This document shows, piece after piece, positions 27,941 through 36,985 of a stretch of 64,000 bases of DNA. A model generated the notes under the pieces. It worked only from the letters and a program-made list of their open reading frames with translations, was not told where the DNA came from and made no database searches. Origin of the DNA: Nocardia sienata NBRC 100364 (GTDB taxonomy: Bacteria > Actinomycetota > Actinomycetes > Mycobacteriales > Mycobacteriaceae); the NCBI RefSeq assembly GCF_001613205.1, contig NZ_BDBX01000029.1:62001-126000 (forward strand). Direction: 5' to 3'. The translations under genes and the position numbers were made by a program. Each line of letters opens with the position of its first letter. Within the stretch, counting starts at the first letter, position 1.

Positions 27941-29410
27941 CTACTTCGTGGCGACCGGCTGCGCGGCCGGTGACGGGTCCGGCGCGACTCCGTCGTGCGC
28001 GACCAGCGCCTCCTCCCGGCCCAGACTCGGGCCCGAAGCCAGCAGTCCGACGATAGGCCAGGGCGCGGGTTCTGCTTTCTCCGGCATACCCAGTGCTTTC
28101 GCCGCATCGGCGTTCTTGATGCCGTACCGCACACCGGTATCGGCGACGTAGAAGATGCTGTCCTTACGGGTGCTGTCCGGTTCGATCCCGGTGGTCTGCA
28201 CGTAGGCGCCGGTACCCGGCGCCAGATAAGCGGAGTCGACGTTCTGGCCCGACCCGTCGGCCTGGGCGAGTGGCACCAGCTTCGCGCTGTCCGACATCGG
28301 CAGGCCGACCCCCGTGATGACCTGCAATACGGCCCGGGTACCGGTGTTCTCACCCGCTTCCGGGATCGGTTTCCACGACAGGCAGCTCACCGGCTGGTCC
28401 CTGGGCTCGAGCACGGTCGGAGCCGTCTGCGGGTAGTCGCCCACCCGCAGGGCCGCTGACACGGGGGCATCGGTGCGTTCGCGCTGGTCGATGGTGTCCT
28501 CGCCCGGGGTCTGCGGAATGGAGTTACGGATGATCTCCCCGGTCAGGGCCGAAATGGGCTGCAGCCCATCGGCGAGCACGACATGGTATTCGGTCCCGGA
28601 GGTGCCGACCTGTACGACGTCGCCGATACGGTGTCCGCTGACCTCGAACCCGGTGGGGGCAGCGCCGGCATCGGCGATATCGGGCCGGACAATGGCCTGC
28701 ACTTCCGGTATCGCGTTGATCAGGCCTTCGCTCACCGGACGAGGGGTGGCGCCGGTGATGTTCAGGGCGTCGGTGACCGCGCGATCGGTCATATCGATAC
28801 GCGCGCGTTTCTTGTCGTAGACCAGATAGGTGTGGTTCTCCCCCTGCACGAGCAGCGCCTTGCCGGCCCCCATCTCATCGGCTTTCGCGCCGAGTTCGAG
28901 GTCACCGGCCAGTACCGAGGTCGTCCGGTCCTGGCTGCCGTCGATCTTCATCTCGTCGCAGATCGTCCACTGCCGTCCGGTACCGGCGGAGTCGAAGTGG
29001 ATCGAGCCGGGCGCTCCGGGAATGCCGATCAGTGGACCCCGGGCCTTCTTACCGATCTCGGCTTCCTTCACGATGGACGCGTCCGGAGCTTCGCCCGCGG
29101 CCAGCCGGGCCGACGCCAGATTCAACGCGGGGTGCACCACATCGTTGATCACCACATAGACGGCACCGGATTCCTTGCCGATCAGGATCTTGTTCTGGTC
29201 GATCTTGTCCTGCGGCCGGAACAGGGCCAGCACACCGCAACCGGCGAGGACCACCACGGCCAGCACCAGGCCCACGACATAGGCGCGCACCTGAGAACGC
29301 ATGGGGTCGTGGAGCATTCGCACATCCCGCCGCACCAGCGCATGCTCCATCCGGCGAACCAGGAAGTTGTAACCGCTGATCTGCCACCTGGTTGTGGGCT
29401 TTGAAGGCAT
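27941..29410 (-). CDS. eccB4: EccB4, periplasmic ATPase-type core subunit of ESX-4
   Basis: A 489-residue protein with a short cytosolic N-terminus (MPSKPTTRWQISGYNFLVRRMEHALVRRD is the usual EccB start block), one transmembrane helix (VVGLVLAVVVLAGCGVLALF, about 45-65) and a large extracytoplasmic domain. EccB subunits form the outer part of the ESX membrane complex with EccC, EccD and EccE. It is transcribed towards the unknown gene at 26926 and divergently from eccE4 with 110 bases between. Confidence 0.94.
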   Translation of the reverse strand: MPSKPTTRWQISGYNFLVRRMEHALVRRDVRMLHDPMRSQVRAYVVGLVLAVVVLAGCGVLALFRPQDKIDQNKILIGKESGAVYVVINDVVHPALNLASARLAAGEAPDASIVKEAEIGKKARGPLIGIPGAPGSIHFDSAGTGRQWTICDEMKIDGSQDRTTSVLAGDLELGAKADEMGAGKALLVQGENHTYLVYDKKRARIDMTDRAVTDALNITGATPRPVSEGLINAIPEVQAIVRPDIADAGAAPTGFEVSGHRIGDVVQVGTSGTEYHVVLADGLQPISALTGEIIRNSIPQTPGEDTIDQRERTDAPVSAALRVGDYPQTAPTVLEPRDQPVSCLSWKPIPEAGENTGTRAVLQVITGVGLPMSDSAKLVPLAQADGSGQNVDSAYLAPGTGAYVQTTGIEPDSTRKDSIFYVADTGVRYGIKNADAAKALGMPEKAEPAPWPIVGLLASGPSLGREEALVAHDGVAPDPSPAAQPVATK

Positions 29411-29520
29411 CGTCTTCCCCCGAACTGTGCTCGTGCTCGCCGAACACAGTACAGTTCGCGTGGACGTAGTTCAGCTCGGCCGCCGATAATCGGCCGACAC
29501 CGGGTACCTGGGGGACTCTG

Positions 29521-31206
29521 ATGGCCGTTCCAGCCGCAGTGGGGCGCAGGCGCAGCCTGCTTTTCGGGCGTATATCCATGCGCAACCTGCTCATCGCACA
29601 GGTATTCGCGCTCGTCGCGGGCACGGCCATCGTGAGCACCGGAGTGAACCCCTGGATCGCGCTGGGAGTCGCGGTCGTCGTCGGTTGTGTTCCGCTGATC
29701 CCGGTCGGGCGGCGGATACTGCTGGATTGGGTCGGCACCTGGTGGAACTACCGGGCCCAGCGCGAATACCGGATCGGGGACAGCAGCGATTTCCGCGGGC
29801 CCGACGACCGTTCGCTGGGTCTGTACTGGGATGAGAGCCGGGTGGTCGCGGTCATCGAGGTGCTGCCGCCGCGTGGCGGACTCACCCGGATAGACCGCAC
29901 CGCGGTGCACGCCTCGCACCTGCTGCCGATGGCGGAGCTGGCGGCCTGCCTCGCCCAGCACGACATCCTGCTCAGCGGTATCGACATCATCAGTCACGGC
30001 CACCGCAGCCGCTCCGGTACCCCGGCCGGCGCCATCTACGAATCCCTGCTGGGGCCGCTGCCCGCCACCGCTTATCGCACGGTCTGGCTGGCGATCGGGT
30101 TCGATATGGTCGAGTGTCCCGGGGCGGCGAACCGGCGCGGCGGCGGTGACAAGGGCGCCGCGCGCGCTGTCACCATCGCGACCCAGCGCATCGTGCGGAC
30201 GCTCGAGGACGCCGGCTGCGGGTCGCGCGTACTGACCGCCTCGGAGATACGGGCGGCCGTACGGCAGGTGCTGCACGGAGCCGACGCGCGCGAGCTGACC
30301 CATCGGTGGCGATACGCCGAACTCGGCAACAGCGTCAACATAGGATCCGCGATCGATCCGAAACAGCTCGGCTCGGAGATCCTCTCGCAGTTGTGGGTGG
30401 CCGAGTCCCGCGGCACCACGGTCGCGGTACGGCTGCGTCCAGGCAGTACCGCCGATACCGTGCACGTAGGCGCAGCCTGGCGTTCCACCCTGCGGGAACT
30501 TCCCGAGAAGACCACCTCCAAGGGCATGATCTCGATGAACGGCCGGCACCGCGACGGGCTGCTCGCGCATCTGCCGATCGGTATCCCCGATGTCGAGGAC
30601 GTCGTCCCCACCGCCGAATACCCGATCGATGTGCTGGACGCGCTGGCGCTACCGTCGTCGGGCTGTGGGCAGCTGATCGGCTCCGACGACGAGGGCAACG
30701 GTGTGGCACTGCGGCTCGTCGGCGCCGGTATCTCGTCGGTGTACGTGGCGGGCGAACTGTATCTGGCGCAGCAGCTGGTGTTCCGCGCGCTGGCCGTCGG
30801 GGAACGGATCCTGGTGCGCACGGACCGGCCGCAGGCCTGGTATCAGTTGGTCGAGACGATCGGCAATCCGGAACGCTTGATGCTGGCCGTCGAAATGCAC
30901 CAGTCCGACGCCATGTTCACCGCGACCGTCGTCGACGGCGTCCTCGCCCCCGCACCGCACGCCGGCATCACCACGATCTATGTCACCGGCGACCCGATGG
31001 GCTGGCCGGCCACCAAACCCGACCTGTCGATCCAGCAACCCGGAGCGATCGGCAACCGGGTCGTCGTCCGCACCGCGACCACGCAGATCCCGCTGAACCT
31101 GGTCTCCATCCCCCGGGAGCACACCTACATCGGCGAGCCCCGGACCCGCCGGCCCGCGCCCCAAAGCCGCCCGGCGCCGGCGGGCCACCTACCCCAGCAC
31201 AGCTGA
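29521..31206 (+). CDS. eccE4: EccE4, membrane subunit of ESX-4
   Basis: A 561-residue protein with two N-terminal transmembrane segments (LLIAQVFALVAGTAIVSTGV, then WIALGVAVVVGCVPLIPV) and a long extracytoplasmic/cytosolic domain including SLGLYWDESRVVAVIEVLP, the typical EccE block. The M. tuberculosis ESX-4 lacks EccE; loci that retain it (as reported for M. abscessus and nocardiae) are regarded as functional ancestral forms. Start ATG 29521 follows GGGGGACTCTG. Its tail is proline-rich. Confidence 0.9.
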   Translation: MAVPAAVGRRRSLLFGRISMRNLLIAQVFALVAGTAIVSTGVNPWIALGVAVVVGCVPLIPVGRRILLDWVGTWWNYRAQREYRIGDSSDFRGPDDRSLGLYWDESRVVAVIEVLPPRGGLTRIDRTAVHASHLLPMAELAACLAQHDILLSGIDIISHGHRSRSGTPAGAIYESLLGPLPATAYRTVWLAIGFDMVECPGAANRRGGGDKGAARAVTIATQRIVRTLEDAGCGSRVLTASEIRAAVRQVLHGADARELTHRWRYAELGNSVNIGSAIDPKQLGSEILSQLWVAESRGTTVAVRLRPGSTADTVHVGAAWRSTLRELPEKTTSKGMISMNGRHRDGLLAHLPIGIPDVEDVVPTAEYPIDVLDALALPSSGCGQLIGSDDEGNGVALRLVGAGISSVYVAGELYLAQQLVFRALAVGERILVRTDRPQAWYQLVETIGNPERLMLAVEMHQSDAMFTATVVDGVLAPAPHAGITTIYVTGDPMGWPATKPDLSIQQPGAIGNRVVVRTATTQIPLNLVSIPREHTYIGEPRTRRPAPQSRPAPAGHLPQHS

Positions 31207-31288
31207 CCGCCTCCCGGCGCGACAACCACGGTTTCACCGGCCGCTCGTCCCGCGCTGCACCGCCGGTGCCCCGTGGAATGTCGGGCCC

Positions 31289-31849
31289 TCATCCGGGGTA
31301 GGGGTCGGCCGTCCTCGCGCTCCGCAACGACCGCCCCCACCAGGCGAGTTGGGTCAGCATCCGGTCCGCTGCGTCGATGGCCGCACCGTCGCCGGTGTTC
31401 CCGTCCGCGTCGAACTGTTTGCGCGCGCGGTGCAAGCTCACCGATTCGCGTACCGAGACCATATGGATCTCGGCCACCACCTGGCGGAGCTGCTCCACCG
31501 CGCGCAATCCACCCGAGAGCCCGCCATAGGACACGAAACCCACCGGTTTGGCCCGCCATTCGTGTTTCGCGCTGTCGAAGGCGGTTTTCACCGAGGCCGG
31601 GTAGCCGTGGTTGTATTCCGAGGTCACCACGGCGAAAGCATCAGCGGCCGCGAGCCTTTCGCGAAAACCCATGGTCTCCGGGGTTTCGGTGAGATCGAGC
31701 GGCAGCGGGATATCGAGCAGATCCAGCACACCGATATCGAATTCGGGCCGGGCCCGGGCGGTGCGCAGGAACCAGTCGGCGACCACGGGCGCGAAGCGCT
31801 CGGGCCGCACGCTGGCGACGATCACCTCTAGTCGCAGGGGTGTATCCAC
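31289..31849 (-). CDS. NADPH-dependent FMN reductase family flavoprotein
   Basis: A 186-residue flavodoxin-like protein. SVRPERFAPVVADW is the FMN-phosphate loop, and FAVVTSEYNHGYPASVKTAFDSA with KPVGFVSYGGLSGGLRAVEQLR are the standard FMN_red signatures. Such enzymes reduce quinones, azo dyes or free FMN using NAD(P)H in the cytosol. It starts at ATG 31849. It converges on eccE4 and shares a strand with the MTA phosphorylase gene upstream, from which it is separated by 43 bases, so the two may be co-transcribed. Confidence 0.9.
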   Translation of the reverse strand: MDTPLRLEVIVASVRPERFAPVVADWFLRTARARPEFDIGVLDLLDIPLPLDLTETPETMGFRERLAAADAFAVVTSEYNHGYPASVKTAFDSAKHEWRAKPVGFVSYGGLSGGLRAVEQLRQVVAEIHMVSVRESVSLHRARKQFDADGNTGDGAAIDAADRMLTQLAWWGRSLRSARTADPYPG

Positions 31850-31892
31850 CGGACGAGACTATCCCGCGACCGCGCGGAGCCGCGGGACGGTT

Positions 31893-32702
31893 TCAGGGCA
31901 ATTCGAAGGGCAACGCGACCCCGGCGTGGACCCGGCAGTGCTCGCAGGTATCGGTATCGGCGACCGCGGCGACCGCGCTGCGGACGAGTTCCTTGAAGGG
32001 CCCGATATTGCGTTCGAATTCGGCGAACACATCCGCCGCGCGGACGCCTTCGCCCTCGGTGACCCCCGCGTCCAGATCGGTGACCAGCGCGATCGCCGCG
32101 TAACACATCTCCAGTTCGCGGGCGAGTACTGCCTCCGGGTAGCCGGTCATATTGACCAGCTCCCAGCCCTGGGCGGCGAACCAGCGACTCTCGGCGCGGG
32201 TGGAGAAGCGCGGCCCCTGGATGACGGCCATGGTGCCGTGCGGGTGGACGTGCACCGCGCTGTCGGCGGATTTCACCGCGGTGGCGCGCAGGTCGGCGCA
32301 GTAGGGGTCGGCGAAGGCGACGTGGATGCCGTTACCGTCGAAATAGGTCTGCGGGCGGCCGGAGGTGCGATCGACGAGTTGGTCGGGGATTACCACGGCG
32401 CCCGGGCCCCAGTCGGGCCGCAGACTGCCGACGGCGCAGGGGGCGTAGATCCGCCGCACGCCCATCGAGCGCAGTGCCCACATATTGGCCCGGTAGGGCA
32501 CGGTGTGCGGGGAGTACTCGTGCCGTGGTCCGTGGCGTGGGAGGAAGGCGACGCGGCGGCCCTCGACCTCCCCCACCACGACCGGCGCGCTGGGGTCGCC
32601 GTAGGGGGTTTCCACGGTGACCGCGTCCGTGGCGCCGTCGAAGAAATCGTAGAATCCACTACCGCCGATGACGGCCAGCGCGGGCCGATCCTGGGAAGTC
32701 AT
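31893..32702 (-). CDS. mtnP: S-methyl-5'-thioadenosine phosphorylase (MTAP/PNP family)
   Basis: A 269-residue trimeric-type phosphorylase that splits methylthioadenosine to adenine and methylthioribose 1-phosphate in methionine salvage. Signatures: GGSGFYDF at the start, LPRHGPRHEYSPHTVPYRANMWAL, and VNMTGYPEAVLARELEMCYA, followed by TDLDAG at the base-recognition position. The start ATG 32702 gives MTSQDRPALAVIGGSG. It resembles Rv0535. It is divergent from the CsoR-type regulator. Confidence 0.9.
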   Translation of the reverse strand: MTSQDRPALAVIGGSGFYDFFDGATDAVTVETPYGDPSAPVVVGEVEGRRVAFLPRHGPRHEYSPHTVPYRANMWALRSMGVRRIYAPCAVGSLRPDWGPGAVVIPDQLVDRTSGRPQTYFDGNGIHVAFADPYCADLRATAVKSADSAVHVHPHGTMAVIQGPRFSTRAESRWFAAQGWELVNMTGYPEAVLARELEMCYAAIALVTDLDAGVTEGEGVRAADVFAEFERNIGPFKELVRSAVAAVADTDTCEHCRVHAGVALPFELP

Positions 32703-32777
32703 GGTCTCGATTGTTCCGCGTCGGCGGCATGGGCGCACAGGCGAGGGCCCGTACCTGACAAGCCCGGACCGGAGATG

Positions 32778-32792
32778 TACCCTAGGGGGGTA
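32778..32792. promoter_or_regulatory. CsoR-type operator upstream of the metal-responsive regulator
   Basis: The sequence TACCCTAGGGGGGTA is a pseudo-palindrome of the GTACCC-n-GGGGTA type bound by CsoR/RcnR repressors. It lies 38 bases before the GTG start, which suggests autoregulation; it could also affect the divergent mtnP promoter. Confidence 0.75.
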
Positions 32793-32829
32793 TGAACGGT
32801 CCTCTCGACCGGCGCAGAGGAGACAATCG

Positions 32830-33183
32830 GTGACTTCCACACCCACCACGGCGGGATCCGCCGACGAGACGGGGACCGGCCACACGTCCCACGACCACGC
32901 AAGCCACGGCTACATCACCGCCAAGGACGACTACCTCAAGCGGCTGCGCCGGATCGAAGGGCAGGCGCGCGGCCTGCAACGGATGGTCGAGCAGGAGAAG
33001 TACTGCATCGATATCCTCACCCAGGTCTCCGCGATGACCAAGGCGTTGCAGGCGGTCGCGATGGGGCTGCTGGAGGACCACATCAGCCACTGTGTGGTGG
33101 ACGCGGCGGTCGCCGGTGGCCCGGATGCCGAGGCCAAGATCAAGGAAGCCACCGACGCGATCGCCCGGCTGGTTCGTTCCTGA
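32830..33183 (+). CDS. csoR: CsoR-type metal-sensing transcriptional repressor
   Basis: A 117-residue all-helical DUF156 protein. The copper-type ligand set C-x24-H-x3-C is present (C59 in EKYCIDILTQ, H84 and C88 in LEDHISHC), and YLKRLRRIEGQARGLQRMVE is the DNA-binding helix. Metal binding releases the tetramer from its operator, which is visible upstream. The N-terminal 28 residues carry several extra His (HTSHDHASHGY) that may bind metal. GTG 32830 has AGGAG 8-12 bases upstream. No copper exporter is adjacent. Confidence 0.93.
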   Translation: MTSTPTTAGSADETGTGHTSHDHASHGYITAKDDYLKRLRRIEGQARGLQRMVEQEKYCIDILTQVSAMTKALQAVAMGLLEDHISHCVVDAAVAGGPDAEAKIKEATDAIARLVRS

Positions 33184-33188
33184 ACCGC

Positions 33189-33228
33189 GGCTCGGGTGGG
33201 CCGCCCGTTCGGGCGACCCACCCGAGCC
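33189..33228. terminator. Bidirectional terminator between csoR and the LLM oxidoreductase
   Basis: A perfect 12-bp outer stem (GGCTCGGGTGGG 33189-33200 with CCCACCCGAGCC 33217-33228) encloses an inner CGCCC/GGGCG stem. It sits between the two convergent stops. Confidence 0.8.
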
Positions 33229-33231
33229 GGG

Positions 33232-34059
33232 TCAGGACTGCTGGGTGAGCAGCGGCGCCAGGGTGCGCAACGTGGCCAGGTAATCCTCGTCGAGAACCTG
33301 CAGGGCGAGATGATCGGCGCCGGCCTCGATATGACGGCGGACCTGCGCCGCGACCTGGTCGGCCGACCCGTGCACGGCGAGCGCGTCGAGCAGGCGGTCG
33401 CTGCCCGGTTTGGCGATGTCGTCGTCGGTGTAGCCCAGACGCCGCAGGTTGGAGGTGTAGTTGCGCAGACCGAGGTACATCTCGACCACGGTGCGGCCGG
33501 TGGCGCGGGCGCTGTCGGGGTCGGTATCCACGACAAGCTTCTGTTCGGGCACCAGCAGCGCGTCACCGACGATCTCGCGGGCCTGCGCGGTGTGTTCCGG
33601 CGTCGTGAGATAGGGCAGCGCGCCCGCGGTGCGATCCGCCGCCAGCTTCAGTACCTTAGGGCCGAGCGCGGCGAGCATCCGGCCCGAGACCGGAACCTGC
33701 GCCGCGTCCAGTTGGTCGAGGTATTCGACCAGGGCCTCGTACGGGGACCGGTAGGGCTTGTTCGCCTCCGGGTGGCCGCAGCCGATGCCGAGCACGAACC
33801 GCCCCGGGAAACGCTGCTCGATCCGATGGAAGGATTCGGCGGTTTCGGCGGCGGGCGCGGTCCAGATGTTGACGATACTGGTGCCGACCTTCAGGGTGTC
33901 GGTAGCCGCCAGCAGGTCCTCCACCACCGGGAGATCGGCGCTCGGGGAGCCGCCGAGCCACAGGGCTCCGTAGCCGAGTCGCTCGAGTTCGGCTGCCGCC
34001 TCCGGGGTGAACAACTTGTAGTAGCGCCATACGCCGTATCGTCCAAGATCGATCGTCAT
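33232..34059 (-). CDS. LLM-class F420-dependent oxidoreductase
   Basis: A 275-residue luciferase-like TIM-barrel enzyme. GRYGVWRYYKLFTPEAAAELERLGYGALWLGG and FPGRFVLGIGCGHPEANKPY match the mycobacterial MSMEG_4141-type F420 subgroup, which uses the deazaflavin F420H2 for hydride transfer. ATG 34059 starts MTIDLGRYGVW. The substrate is unknown. It follows truA on the same strand with a 75-base gap and ends at a shared terminator. Confidence 0.88.
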   Translation of the reverse strand: MTIDLGRYGVWRYYKLFTPEAAAELERLGYGALWLGGSPSADLPVVEDLLAATDTLKVGTSIVNIWTAPAAETAESFHRIEQRFPGRFVLGIGCGHPEANKPYRSPYEALVEYLDQLDAAQVPVSGRMLAALGPKVLKLAADRTAGALPYLTTPEHTAQAREIVGDALLVPEQKLVVDTDPDSARATGRTVVEMYLGLRNYTSNLRRLGYTDDDIAKPGSDRLLDALAVHGSADQVAAQVRRHIEAGADHLALQVLDEDYLATLRTLAPLLTQQS

Positions 34060-34134
34060 AACTACCGCAACCTTGTCGTCGAAGGGACCTATTCCGGCCC
34101 CGACCCTATCCCCGCCGACGGGCCTCACCCGGGA

Positions 34135-35088
34135 TCAGCTACAGCAGTCCCCCGCGGGAACCGACCGCAGCTCCCGGGTCTGCGCGTTGCGGGCGGCGAG
34201 GTCGGCTTCCGCCGGGTAGTCGACCGCGACAAGACTCAGCCCGTGCGCCGGCGCGACGGTCACCGAACTCGACCGGCTGCGCTCGGCCAGCAACCCGGCG
34301 ACCCACTCCGGTGTCCGGCGGCCCTCCCCCACCGCGAGCACCGCGCCGACCAGGCTGCGGACCATCGACCAGCAGAAAGCATCGGCGCTCACGTAGGCGT
34401 TCAGCCGGTCCCCGTCCCGCATCCAGTCGTAACGCTGGAGTTCGCGGACGGTGGTCGCGCCTTCCCGGCGGCGGCAGAAGGCCGCGAAATCGTGCAGGCC
34501 CAGCAGGGCGCGCGAGGCCGCGCGCATGGCTTCGAGATCAACCGCGCGGCAACTCACCACGCTGCGCGCGGCCAACGGGTCGGCGCCGTGGGGCGCCGTG
34601 GTGAGACGGTAGATGTAGTGGCGGCGCACCGCCGAGAAGCGGGCGTCGAATTCGGCGGGTACGGGACGAACACCGGTTATCCGGACATCCTTGGGCAGGA
34701 ATTTGGCCATCCGGTGCACGAGTTTGTCCGCGTCCATCTCCGCCGCGGTATCGAAATGAGCGACCTGCCCTTCGGCGTGGACCCCGGCATCGGTGCGCCC
34801 GGCGACCGTCAACTGCACCGGTTCGCGCAGCACCTTCCCCAGCGATTCCTCCAGCACGCCCTGCACTGTCCGCAGACCGGGCTGGCGAGCCCAGCCGACG
34901 AAGTCGGTGCCGTCATAGGAGATATCCAGACGGAACCGCCCGCCTTCCGGCGCCGGTACCGTCGCTGTCTCCCCCCGCGACCCGCTCGCGGACCCGGCCG
35001 CCGTGGCCCGTCCGCCGACTTCCCGCGCGCCGGTGGGCCCATACGGGACCGAACCGGTTGTCGCGGATCCCGGCTCGTGTTCGCTCAC
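34135..35088 (-). CDS. truA: tRNA pseudouridine(38-40) synthase TruA
   Basis: A 317-residue enzyme that isomerises uridines 38-40 in the anticodon arm. The catalytic aspartate is in AGRTDAGVHA, with FRLDISYDGTDFVGWARQPG at the start of the core and DAFCWSMVRSLVGAVLAVGEG near the end. The first 50 residues are a Ser/Thr/Gly-rich extension not present in E. coli TruA. It starts at GTG 35088 with GGAGGG upstream. It follows rplQ, as Rv3455c does. Confidence 0.93.
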   Translation of the reverse strand: MSEHEPGSATTGSVPYGPTGAREVGGRATAAGSASGSRGETATVPAPEGGRFRLDISYDGTDFVGWARQPGLRTVQGVLEESLGKVLREPVQLTVAGRTDAGVHAEGQVAHFDTAAEMDADKLVHRMAKFLPKDVRITGVRPVPAEFDARFSAVRRHYIYRLTTAPHGADPLAARSVVSCRAVDLEAMRAASRALLGLHDFAAFCRRREGATTVRELQRYDWMRDGDRLNAYVSADAFCWSMVRSLVGAVLAVGEGRRTPEWVAGLLAERSRSSSVTVAPAHGLSLVAVDYPAEADLAARNAQTRELRSVPAGDCCS

Positions 35089-35109
35089 CAGACCCTCCTC
35101 CGGATACGG

Positions 35110-35182
35110 GACGAGCCCGCACGCCCGTAATGGGCGGCGGGCTCGTCGACGAACCGGGGACCCGCGTGACGCGCGTCCCCGG
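35110..35182 (-). terminator. Two consecutive hairpins between rplQ and truA
   Basis: The first (35110-35147) pairs GACGAGCCCGC with GCGGGCTCGTC around an inner CGCCC/GGGCG stem. The second (about 35154-35182) pairs CCGGGGAC with GTCCCCGG. Neither has a clear T-run on the minus strand, so they may attenuate rather than fully stop transcription from the rpoA operon into truA. Confidence 0.6.
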
Positions 35183-35190
35183 CAGACGGA

Positions 35191-35709
35191 TTACGCCTTG
35201 TCGTCGGCCTTCTCGTCGGCCGCGGCTTCCTCGGCCGGAGCTTCCGTGGCCTCGGCCTCGGTCTCGGCCTCGGTCTCGGCCTCGGGGGCCTTCTCCTCGG
35301 CCTTCTTCGACGCGGCGACCCGGCGGGCGCGATCGGCCTCGTTGGTCACGGTCTGCTCCCGGACCAGCTCGATGATCGCCATCGGGGCGTTGTCGCCCTT
35401 ACGCGGCAGGGTCTTGATGATCCGGGTGTAGCCGCCGTTGCGGCCCTCGAACGACGGACCGATCTCGGCGAAGAGATCGTGTACGACGTCCTTGTTCCGG
35501 ATGACCCGGAGCACCTCGCGGCGGTCGGCCAGGGTGCCGGCCTTGGCCTTGGTGACCAGTTTCTCGGCGTAGGGGCGCAGCGCCTTGGCCTTGGCCTCGG
35601 TGGTCGTGATCCGACCGTGCTCGAAGAGCGCCGTGGCCAGATTGGCGAAGATCGCCTTCTGGTGCGACGCCGACCCGCCGAAGCGAGCGCCCTTCTTGGG
35701 CTTGGGCAT
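35191..35709 (-). CDS. rplQ: 50S ribosomal protein L17
   Basis: A 172-residue L17. The conserved core PKPKKGARFGGSASHQKAIFANLATALFEHGRI with TTEAKAKALRPYAEKLVTKA is clear, and GGYTRIIKTLPRKGDNAPMAIIELV follows. The C-terminal 45 residues form an acidic Ala/Glu/Thr repeat extension (EAETEAETEAEATEAPAEE), longer than the E. coli protein. It starts at ATG 35709 and is downstream of rpoA with a 123-base gap that contains a palindromic element. Confidence 0.97.
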   Translation of the reverse strand: MPKPKKGARFGGSASHQKAIFANLATALFEHGRITTTEAKAKALRPYAEKLVTKAKAGTLADRREVLRVIRNKDVVHDLFAEIGPSFEGRNGGYTRIIKTLPRKGDNAPMAIIELVREQTVTNEADRARRVAASKKAEEKAPEAETEAETEAEATEAPAEEAAADEKADDKA

Positions 35710-35740
35710 TGTGGGTTCTCCTTGTTTGATTGCGGTGTTC

Positions 35741-35793
35741 GCGGGGCCCTGCGGCGGTTACGCTTCGCTACCGCCTCCGGGCCCGTCGCTCAC
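35741..35793. repeat. Palindromic repeat between rplQ and rpoA
   Basis: The inverted arms GGGCCC...GGCGGT and ACCGCC...GGGCCC surround CGCTTCGC. The element aligns with the reverse complement of the one at 36986-37050 on the other side of rpoA. It could be a REP-like element or an mRNA hairpin in the operon. Confidence 0.65.
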
Positions 35794-35832
35794 ACCGCGA
35801 GGTCAAGGCCCCCGGGTGCCTACCCCGGTGAC

Positions 35833-36891
35833 CTAGAGCTGTTCGGTTTCGGCGTAGTCCTGCTCGCCGCCGTTGTCGTCGCTGAAAGTGCCGCTGTCGG
35901 ACCAGGTTCCAGTGCTCGCGTCATAGCCGACCACGCTGGACGGGTCGAAGGACGCCGGGCTGTCCTTGAGCGAGAGGCCCAGCGCGTGCAGCTTGACCTT
36001 GACCTCGTCGATGGACTTCTGGCCGAAGTTGCGGATATCCAGCAGATCCGATTCGGTCCGCGCCACCAGCTCGCCGACGGTGTGCACACCCTCGCGCTTC
36101 AGGCAGTTGTAGGAACGGACGGTGAGGTCCAGATCCTCGATCGGCAGCCCGAAGGAGGCGATGTGATCCGCCTCGGCCGGGGAGGGGCCGATCTCGATAC
36201 CTTCGGCTTCGACGTTCAGCTCACGGGCCAGGCCGAACAGTTCGACCAGGGTCTTGCCCGCCGAGGCGAGCGCGTCCCGCGCGCTGATGGAGTTCTTGGT
36301 CTCCACGTCCAGGATGAGCCGGTCGAAGTCGGTGCGCTGCTCGACACGGGTGGCCTCGACCTTGTAGGTCACCTTGAGCACCGGCGAGTAGATCGAATCC
36401 ACCGGGATCCGGCCGATTTCCGCACCGGTCGCCTTGTTCTGCACCGCCGGGACATAACCGCGACCACGTTCGACGACCAGCTCGATCTCGAGCTTGCCCT
36501 TGTCGTTCAGGGTGGCGATATGCATATCCGGGTTGTGCACGACCACACCCGACGGCGGCACGATGTCATCGGCGGTGACGGTCCCCGGGCCCTGCTTGCG
36601 CAGGTACATGGTGACCGGCTCGTCCTCTTCGGAGGACACGACCAGGCCCTTGAGGTTCAGGATGATGTCGGTGACATCTTCCTTCACGCCGGGCACGGTG
36701 GTGAACTCGTGCAGAACGCCGTCGATGCGGATGCTGGTCACCGCGGCCCCCGGGATCGAGGACAGCAGGGTGCGCCGCAGCGAATTACCGAGGGTGTACC
36801 CGAAGCCCGGCTCGAGCGGTTCGATGGTGAACTTCGACCGGTTGTCGGCGACGACCTCTTCGGTGAGGGTCGGACGCTGGGAAATCAGCAT
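35833..36891 (-). CDS. rpoA: DNA-directed RNA polymerase alpha subunit
   Basis: A 352-residue alpha subunit. The N-terminal dimerisation/assembly domain includes FTIEPLEPGFGYTLGNSLRRTLLSSIPGAAVTSI, a flexible linker follows, and the C-terminal domain (LDLTVRSYNCLKREGVHTVGELVARTESDLLDIRNFGQKSIDEV) contacts UP elements and activators. Length and order are normal. It sits in the infA-rpmJ-rpsM-rpsK-rpsD-rpoA-rplQ block. Confidence 0.98.
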   Translation of the reverse strand: MLISQRPTLTEEVVADNRSKFTIEPLEPGFGYTLGNSLRRTLLSSIPGAAVTSIRIDGVLHEFTTVPGVKEDVTDIILNLKGLVVSSEEDEPVTMYLRKQGPGTVTADDIVPPSGVVVHNPDMHIATLNDKGKLEIELVVERGRGYVPAVQNKATGAEIGRIPVDSIYSPVLKVTYKVEATRVEQRTDFDRLILDVETKNSISARDALASAGKTLVELFGLARELNVEAEGIEIGPSPAEADHIASFGLPIEDLDLTVRSYNCLKREGVHTVGELVARTESDLLDIRNFGQKSIDEVKVKLHALGLSLKDSPASFDPSSVVGYDASTGTWSDSGTFSDDNGGEQDYAETEQL

Positions 36892-36985
36892 AGGATCAAT
36901 CCTCCTGTTTTGGGCGCCCGCTATTTGACGCCTCGTCTAGGGGTTGTGCGGGCCGTCGCGGTTCGACGACCCGCACCAGCGGCAC

